From Coptis chinensis (Eukaryota > Streptophyta > Magnoliopsida > Ranunculales > Ranunculaceae), in the NCBI GenBank assembly GCA_015680905.1, contig CM027379.1, positions 91,721,501-91,785,500 on the forward strand: DNA of 64,000 bases, given 5' to 3'. The position numbers and the translations under genes were made by a program. How positions within the stretch are numbered: position 1 is the stretch's first letter; each line of letters opens with the position of its first letter. The notes under the pieces were generated by a model. The model saw nothing but the letters and a program-made list of their open reading frames with translations. It was not told the DNA's origin and made no database searches. Shown here piece after piece: positions 58,263 to 64,000 of this stretch.

Positions 58263-60279
58263 CCCAACTTCAAGTCTTGCATAGAAACCAATGCTCTAAA
58301 ATTCGATGAGTATCCATCTGGAACTTTTAACTTATGCAATGTTTCACACACACTAAATTTCTCTTCTTTGGATAATGAGTAACGGGTGGTAAGTGCGGCT
58401 TTCTTTTCACTTACCGGTACCAATTCATCCCTTAAACCCATCTCCGCAAATCAAGGCGACTATTCAGTCCATCCTTTGTTTTGCTGGAATGTCAACAAAG
58501 GTTCAATAAGACTCTCACAAACATTTTTCTCTATGTGCATCACATCCAAGTTGTGCCGAAGAAGCAAGTACTCCCGATAGATGAGGTTAAAGAAAATTGA
58601 CTTCTTCTTCCAACAAATTCTAGCACCATCATCACTAACATCTTCCATCCGCTTCCTCTTTAATGGAGTTGACCTTTTTTGATTTATTTTTCTTTTCTTG
58701 GGCTTCTCTTTTTGTATTGGTTTCCCCCACAAGGTTTTGATTCCATCAACCTTTTCTGCCACTTTCTCACCAGTCAAAGGAATAGGTGTTGATCGAAGCT
58801 CTTGCTCACCATTGAATGCTTTTTTCTGTTTCCGAAAGGGATGATCTTCTGGAAGGTACATTCTATGGGCCATGTATACATTCTTCCTTGAATGTTTTAA
58901 TCTACACGATTGTGTCTCTTCACCACATACGGGACAAGCATGATAGCCTTTTACAACACAACCAGATAAATTACCATATGCAGGGAGATCATTAATAGTC
59001 CACAACAATACAGACTCTTAATGTAAAAGCCTCTTTGTCGATAAGCATCATAAGCTTTAACCCCTGTATCCCACGGTGTTCTTAAGTCATCAATTAGTGG
59101 CTAGAAAAGTAAACATCAATGTCGTTTCTGGGTTGTCATTGGACTGAAATCAACATCGTTAACATAACAAACTTTCTTTTCATGTACAACCAAGGTGGGA
59201 GATTGTAAGTGACTAACATTACTGGCCAACAACTATACTTGCTGCTCATTGAGCCATGCGGATTGACCCCATCTGCTGAAAGTGCCAAGCGCAAATTTCT
59301 TGGCTCTTGGCCAAACTCTGGCCATTTATCATCTACCAACTTCCATGCGGGGGAGTCAGCTGGGTGGCGTAACTTATCATCAACCTCTCTCTTGTCAGTG
59401 TGCCAAGTCATATGTTTTGATGTCTGTACCGACTGAAACAATTTCTTAAACCTAGGGATAGGTGGAAAATACCACAGAACTTTTGCCGGCACCCCCTTAT
59501 GTTGCTCAGTCAGGTTCTTATTCACTTTGTATCTTGACTCACCACAAGTAGGGCAATTAGTTTTATTCTCATTATCAGATCCCTTTCTATAAAGCACACA
59601 ATCATTGGATTGCATCTATTTTCTCATAGCTCATCCCATACACAGACAATGTCTTTTTTACCTCTCTCATACTTCGGGGTAGTAAATTATCATCATCAGG
59701 TAGCATATCTCCAATGATTTTCAGCAACCGTGAAAAGCTTATGTCAGACCACCCACTCCTTGCTTTCTCATTAAACAATGTAACAACCGCAGATAATTTG
59801 GTGAACTTTGGGCAACCTTTGTATAAAGGTTCCTCAGCCTCTTCAAGAATTTTCTGAAACTTTTCAGGATTAGATGAATACTGGTCACAAGCGGTCTGAG
59901 CCAATTTTATTGTGCTTGCAGCATCATCGGGGGTGGTATCATCTCATGAAAGTGCATCATCACCTAGGGCTTCACTCCCAAAATGGTGATGGGTGGGCCT
60001 ATCTAAAGGCACACTCGAGGGAGCTTGACCAGGAGATTTTTCTCCATGCCATATCCATTTGGTATAACTTCCATCAACACCATGGTAAAACAGATGGAAC
60101 TCAACATCCTTAGCCACAAATTTATTGAGATTCCCACATGTTTTGCATGGACATGGCATGGGATTATGTTCACCAAACTTCTTTTTGGCAAACGTCATAA
60201 AACTTTCAACCCCTTTCTCGTATGCAGTAGTAAACCGATTCAACGACATCCAAGACTTCTCCATTTCTAGATAGCACAA
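57880..60279 (-). pseudogene. CACTA TNP2 transposase (Transpos_assoc, Tnp2, DUF4218)
   Basis: Start ATG near 60,264 (MEKSWMSLNRFTTAYEKGVE). Order on the minus strand: the Transpos_assoc domain with CPCKTCGN and FHLFYHGVDGSYTKWIWHGE; a linker (CPKFTKLSAVVTLFNEKARS; DMLPDDDNLLPRSMREVKKT); Tnp2 with CPTCGESRYKVN, VLWYFPPIPRFKKLFQS, RNLRLALSADGVNPHG (probable catalytic Asp) and LLWTINDLPAYGNLSGCVVK (second Asp region); HNLDVMHIEKNVCESLI; and DUF4218 with PDGYSSNFRALV and MKSHDCHVLMQQLLP. Breaks: frame changes near 59,940, 59,610 and 59,130-59,010, a stop after residue TE near 58,460, and changes after 58,210. Some may be introns. The protein would cut the element's ends in the nucleus. Confidence 0.92.
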
Positions 60280-63085
60280 TAAAATGCTAGAGACAAGAAA
60301 TAATCAGAAAGACATTGCCTAATTACCTAAGAATTTTCCTAACAATGCCAATATTATGTAAAAAAACACATGTACAACTTATAAAAATCGGTATATTTTA
60401 AGCAAATACACAAAACAAAACTGGAAAATAATAAAAGTCTACTTCAAGATTTGTTTTAAATCATTCCTATTAAAATCTATTCTAATAAGAAAGTTTAACT
60501 CCCAAAATAACCGTTTTTTTTGTTCAACAAGTTTGGCTAAAAAAATATACGATCCTATCTTGCAAACTTACTCCGTGAAACAACACTGTTATGCGTAGAC
60601 ATCGAAACTGTGCGATGGTCGAGCAATCATATATTTTTTCTAATGTTTTGTTCCCCACACAATGCATGACTCTTTTTAATCTCAACGTTAGCACCGGTTG
60701 CGCTCTGTTGTCTTATTTGAGGTTGTGGACTCAAATTTTAAATAACTTCTCCCTCCACAAAAGGTGCATTACTCAATCTTTTTTTCCCATTTTGTTTAAA
60801 TTCTTCTCAATCATCAATGTGTTGTCTACGGATCTCTGCTTCAGTCATTTTTAGTTTTCTTATAGAATTGGATGCTTCCAATCATCAATATCACTACGTT
60901 GTTCGGGCATGTTTGAGATTCGTGATACTAATTTCAGAATTTCAAATTTTTGTGGGTTTTATTTCTAGGCATCAATAAACGCAGTCTTTCTTAATGTTGG
61001 ACTCACTAATAAAATGGAGTTTCCATTTTTTTAGTTGTTTTGGATATCTATGCTTCATTCACTAAATTTATTTGATTGTACTTGCTTCCCATGTATAGTA
61101 GTTAGTTTGTTGTCTTGGTGTCTGTCTTTTGCTTTTTATTGGTTTCTATCTGTTTGTTTATGAACTAATGTTTATGGTCTTCTGTTCATATTCTTCTTGA
61201 ATACCTTATGAGCCACCCCACCTTCTTTTCGCAGGCAATAGCTATACATTCACTCAAGATTCATTCCTGCGATCGCTTTTGCTTAATGATCATTTTGGTT
61301 GCAGGTAGTTTTCTTTTCTTTTGTGCATATCAATTATTTTATAAGATTCTTTGAAGATTCAGTATCCGTGTCCAATACGGACACACCTACCCGCGGTCAA
61401 TGTAACCAAGAATTTCACAGGTATTAACACCATCATTTTCATAATTGCATAGCAACTATTATTTAACATACTTCAAGTTGTGCAAGCCACATTTATGTTT
61501 TCTGAATTTTTTTCCCCTCTGCTAGATTTCATATATGAACAAGTTATGCCAGCCATTTCAGTTGAGATGCGAGTGTTGTTTTCCCAATATTCTTAATCTT
61601 TGGTAGTGTTATCCAGAATTGAGTATGACGCAGCGGTCATTGGATTGATGCTGCTAGAAAGGGTGGGAAACTAAATTGGATGGGTTACTAAACAGATGAG
61701 CAGTATCAGATTGGTAACGTGAATATATTGATGGTTGAAAAAGTTGATGACGATTAGCCTGCAATATCTTGCTCTCTTGATGAGGCTACGCAAGTATTTG
61801 CTTTCAACGAAAGGTGTTACTTGGTAAATTTGATTGCGGAAAGAAACTCTCCAACTCAAATTTTTTTCAACAAGTTCATTTGCTTTCTTGCACCCCCATC
61901 AATTAAACATACCAGTTGGAATGCATGATTCTCTCCAAGATAATGACGTTATTGTGAAATATGGGCCCGGCTAGGTGAAATAGATCTCTTTGGATTGGTC
62001 TGTTTTTATTGAAGTCATTGACAGTAATACTTAGTGAAGCAACAAAATCTGCATTATGCATCGAAGCAGTATCTGTTGCTACACTTTAAATTTTATTCAG
62101 TATGTCCTTTTCTTATTTATTAATTTACTCATTATTTGGTGTTTCTAGGTGTATGATTCTTGCATTGTCATCTAGAAGTGGACACATCATGGGAACTAAG
62201 TGCACCATTCGTGGAAGAAAATGGCAAGAGAGGGACCTAATTAGTCGCTCTTTATATATAGCTCCAAGCAAAGTTCACTGATTCAAAATTTCTAGGCAGC
62301 TGACTTGGTGACCTTGCCTCCTACAGATGACTCTCCCACGGTAACCTCACACATGTCCATCACAGCAATACAACCAAGAAACGTGGTCGATCACAAAGAA
62401 ACAACTAAGTAAATGATATTCTAGAAAGTCATTACCATGGCCTTGATGGGAATTAGATTATGTAAGGCTGTCAGGCTGTGACATTTTTTTTAATGGAAAC
62501 TTGTTCAAAAGTTTGAGTTTAGCCTAATTGTCAGGATATATACTTATATTTCTCTGTTACAAGGATGTTATCGCTATTTTGTTTCGGCTAAATAAACTTA
62601 GTATGACGCGACCTTTTCAAATTTCAAGTTAACTTTCTATGTTATCACAAAATTGTGAATTGTTAGTACACAATTGGAAGTTGGAAGTATAATATAATCG
62701 TTAATCAGGTTGACACCAAAGATTTAGCCCTGTTCTTATGCTTTCCCGTAAGATTGCATTACACTTTGTCCTGATTTGGTAATCGTTTGGTAGACTGTGT
62801 GTTGTAACTTCAGTTGGATGTTTCATGTTAGAGTATGTGTCAAACGAGAAATAAAGTTCCCATCATTCTGCTCTGTTCGACTGTTCTCTTAATAATTGCC
62901 CGGCACTTCCAGCTATAACACAAACAACACCTACAATTGCGAACATAAATTTCTAAAACATTGGTCTATTTTTCCTAACGTGTTCATTTGTCAGTAGGGA
63001 TAATGCTTCTTTGTGCTTTAATGATTATAACTCGTGTCTTTCAATGCGCAAATGTTCTCCAAATATTTAAAATTTTGTTTCGCAG
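60280..63085. mobile_element. Probable Helitron body (5' border not resolved)
   Basis: Upstream of TNP2 lies about 2.8 kb with no CACTA gene, which ends at the Helitron 3' terminus at 63,111. The 5' end should begin TC after an A; A|TCCTATC near 60,552 is one candidate, but no strong 5' motif is seen. It encodes no Rep/helicase. A partly open stretch near 61,640-61,860 (KGGKLNWMGY; EQYQIGNVNILMVEKVDDD; CSLDEATQVFAFNERCYLVN) looks like a captured host exon that I cannot name. Confidence 0.45.
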
Positions 63086-63111
63086 GCGCAATGCGCGTGC
63101 CATTTTGCTAG
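63086..63111 (+). mobile_element. Helitron 3' terminus (hairpin plus CTAG)
   Basis: GCGCAATGCGC forms a short hairpin. It is followed about 12 bases later by CTAG at 63,108-63,111 and then T. Hairpin, spacing and CTRR-T end are the defining 3' features of Helitrons. Confidence 0.75.
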
Positions 63112-63790
63112 TACAAAGAAAATGTTTAGAACTGGAAGTAAGGTAGCTTAATGCATCATAGATAAGTTAAGTTTCCAGCAGATTTGGTAACTAGTGTGGT
63201 TCTAAGCTAGACAATGGAAATGAAGCTACCTACTTTAAATTTAATTGATGCAAAAAACGTAAGCCACACTTTAATTTACATTCTAAACAAACATTTAGTC
63301 AAACAACTGAGCATCAAAGTTCAAAGTTTCATTAACTAATAGATTCACACCCAAAACTATGACTCTAGCAAGAACCCAGAAAAAAACACAATATTTACAT
63401 ATTATATTGAAAACTAAAACAAACCCCAACCATGTTTAGCAACCGACAGATGCACAATCGCAGTAAACACAAAGATATTAACAAAAACAAGAACACTGCA
63501 AAAGAGGAAGAAAAATTACCACAGGGAAATACACCAAAGCACTGCAAAAGAAAAGAAGGAAAGTCGCAACTTTGGAGAAGAAAGATGTCTACTTTTGAGC
63601 GAGAAGTTTCTATTTTGATGTTTGAAGTATTGTGGGCTGCGAGAAGAAAGATGTCTTCAATTTCCGTTTTAAGCGGGAGACTCAAAACTTTCGGCGTTGT
63701 ATCCCGCCTATGATTTTAAGTGATATAACATATTTGAGAGAGGGCTTTAATTTTTAACGAAGTATATATATTAAGTTATGGCTTTAAGTT
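63112..63790 (-). other. CACTA 5' leader region
   Basis: Between the Helitron end and the subterminal repeats. It is purine-rich on the plus strand near 63,470-63,600. Short open frames (93-96 codons on either strand) have no recognised domain. It probably holds the untranslated first exon and the promoter of the TNP2 gene. Confidence 0.45.
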
Positions 63791-64000
63791 ATTATCATAG
63801 CACATGAGTCGGCCCGATATTAAATATAACAAACTAATTGTATCGGTTTCAATTTTGTGATAAGAAATTGCAAAATTAATATATCGGTTACAGTCTGCCC
63901 GATATTTGAAATTTGAAACCGATATTACAAAACTGGAACCGATATCAGATATTTTGGAGGGGATTATTATATCGGTTTTACTTACAACCGATATTAAGAG
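63791..64000 (-). repeat. CACTA subterminal repeats (5' side, cut by window edge)
   Basis: Repeated CCGATAT / ATATCGGTT motifs in both orientations, the same as at 45,090-45,430. The terminal TAGTG is not reached. Confidence 0.9.

Larger units (their letters stand above)
45076..64000 (-). mobile_element. Very large CACTA (En/Spm) element, continues off right edge
   Basis: The left end is CACTACTAAAAAAAAATGG with the 3 bases CTA before it. Subterminal motifs TATATCGGTT / AACCGATATA are dense at 45,090-45,430 and again at 63,800-64,000, so the window ends inside the opposite subterminal region. The genes on the minus strand, in transcription order, are TNP2 transposase, DUF4218, DUF4216, a Ptta/En-Spm accessory transposase, DUF8039 and a Ulp1-type protease, a known arrangement for large plant CACTA elements. 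More than 18.9 kb are in view, enlarged by an internal 3-kb duplication, a poly(A)-tailed insert and a Helitron. It is inserted in Copia integrase sequence. Confidence 0.92.

Overview
This window reads as a repeat-rich, AT-rich nuclear segment of a flowering plant, most likely a eudicot. The evidence is plant-type CACTA, hAT, Helitron, L1-type LINE, Copia and Gypsy (Athila/Tat) elements, plus fragments of plant nuclear genes (a GDT1/PAM71-like membrane protein, proteasome subunit RPN13, elongation factor 2, a plant mobile domain protein). I find no intact host gene and no rRNA or tRNA gene. Almost every base belongs to a mobile element, and many elements sit inside others.

Layout. 1-921: 3' end of a hAT transposon. 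1120-9462: a second hAT element with an exact 8-bp target duplication (CGAAAAAG), split by a 5'-truncated L1-type LINE (3451-8402, minus strand). 9685-19135: an Athila-like LTR element (minus strand; LTRs of about 1.48 kb; duplication GGTAG) with gag and protease but no recognisable reverse transcriptase. 19962-26642: a Copia element (plus strand; duplication TGTTT). About 26766-29452: a region with matching inverted ends carrying a decayed plant mobile domain gene. 29706-31026: a solo LTR.

31056 to about 43264 is a minus-strand Copia fossil expanded by later insertions. Its 3' LTR (net about 301 bp) holds a 3.3-kb CACTA element (31287-34578, duplication ACA) and a 711-bp hAT deletion derivative (34646-35356, duplication GTAATTCC). 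Between its PPT and RNase H lies a tandem array of LTR-like units (35393-42893), which is itself split by a Tat-like Gypsy element (36593-41914). A plus-strand Copia (from about 43265) cuts the minus-strand Copia. That one is cut in turn at 45076 by a very large CACTA element that runs off the right edge. Its genes lie on the minus strand: TNP2 transposase, DUF4218/DUF4216 segments, a Ptta/En-Spm accessory transposase, DUF8039 and a Ulp1-type cysteine protease. It carries a 3-kb internal tandem duplication, a Helitron 3' end and a poly(A)-tailed insert.

Most notable: the 3.3-kb CACTA at 31287-34578 encodes no transposase but carries fragments of three unrelated host genes in one orientation. 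They are a GDT1/PAM71-like gene without introns, an RPN13 gene with introns, and the 3' end of EF2. Also of note are a 75-bp minisatellite in the Tat-like element, LTR-like units joined only by a tRNA-type primer-site segment, and a pattern of differences between the duplicated CACTA units that concentrates at CAG/CTG sites and may be a sequencing artefact.
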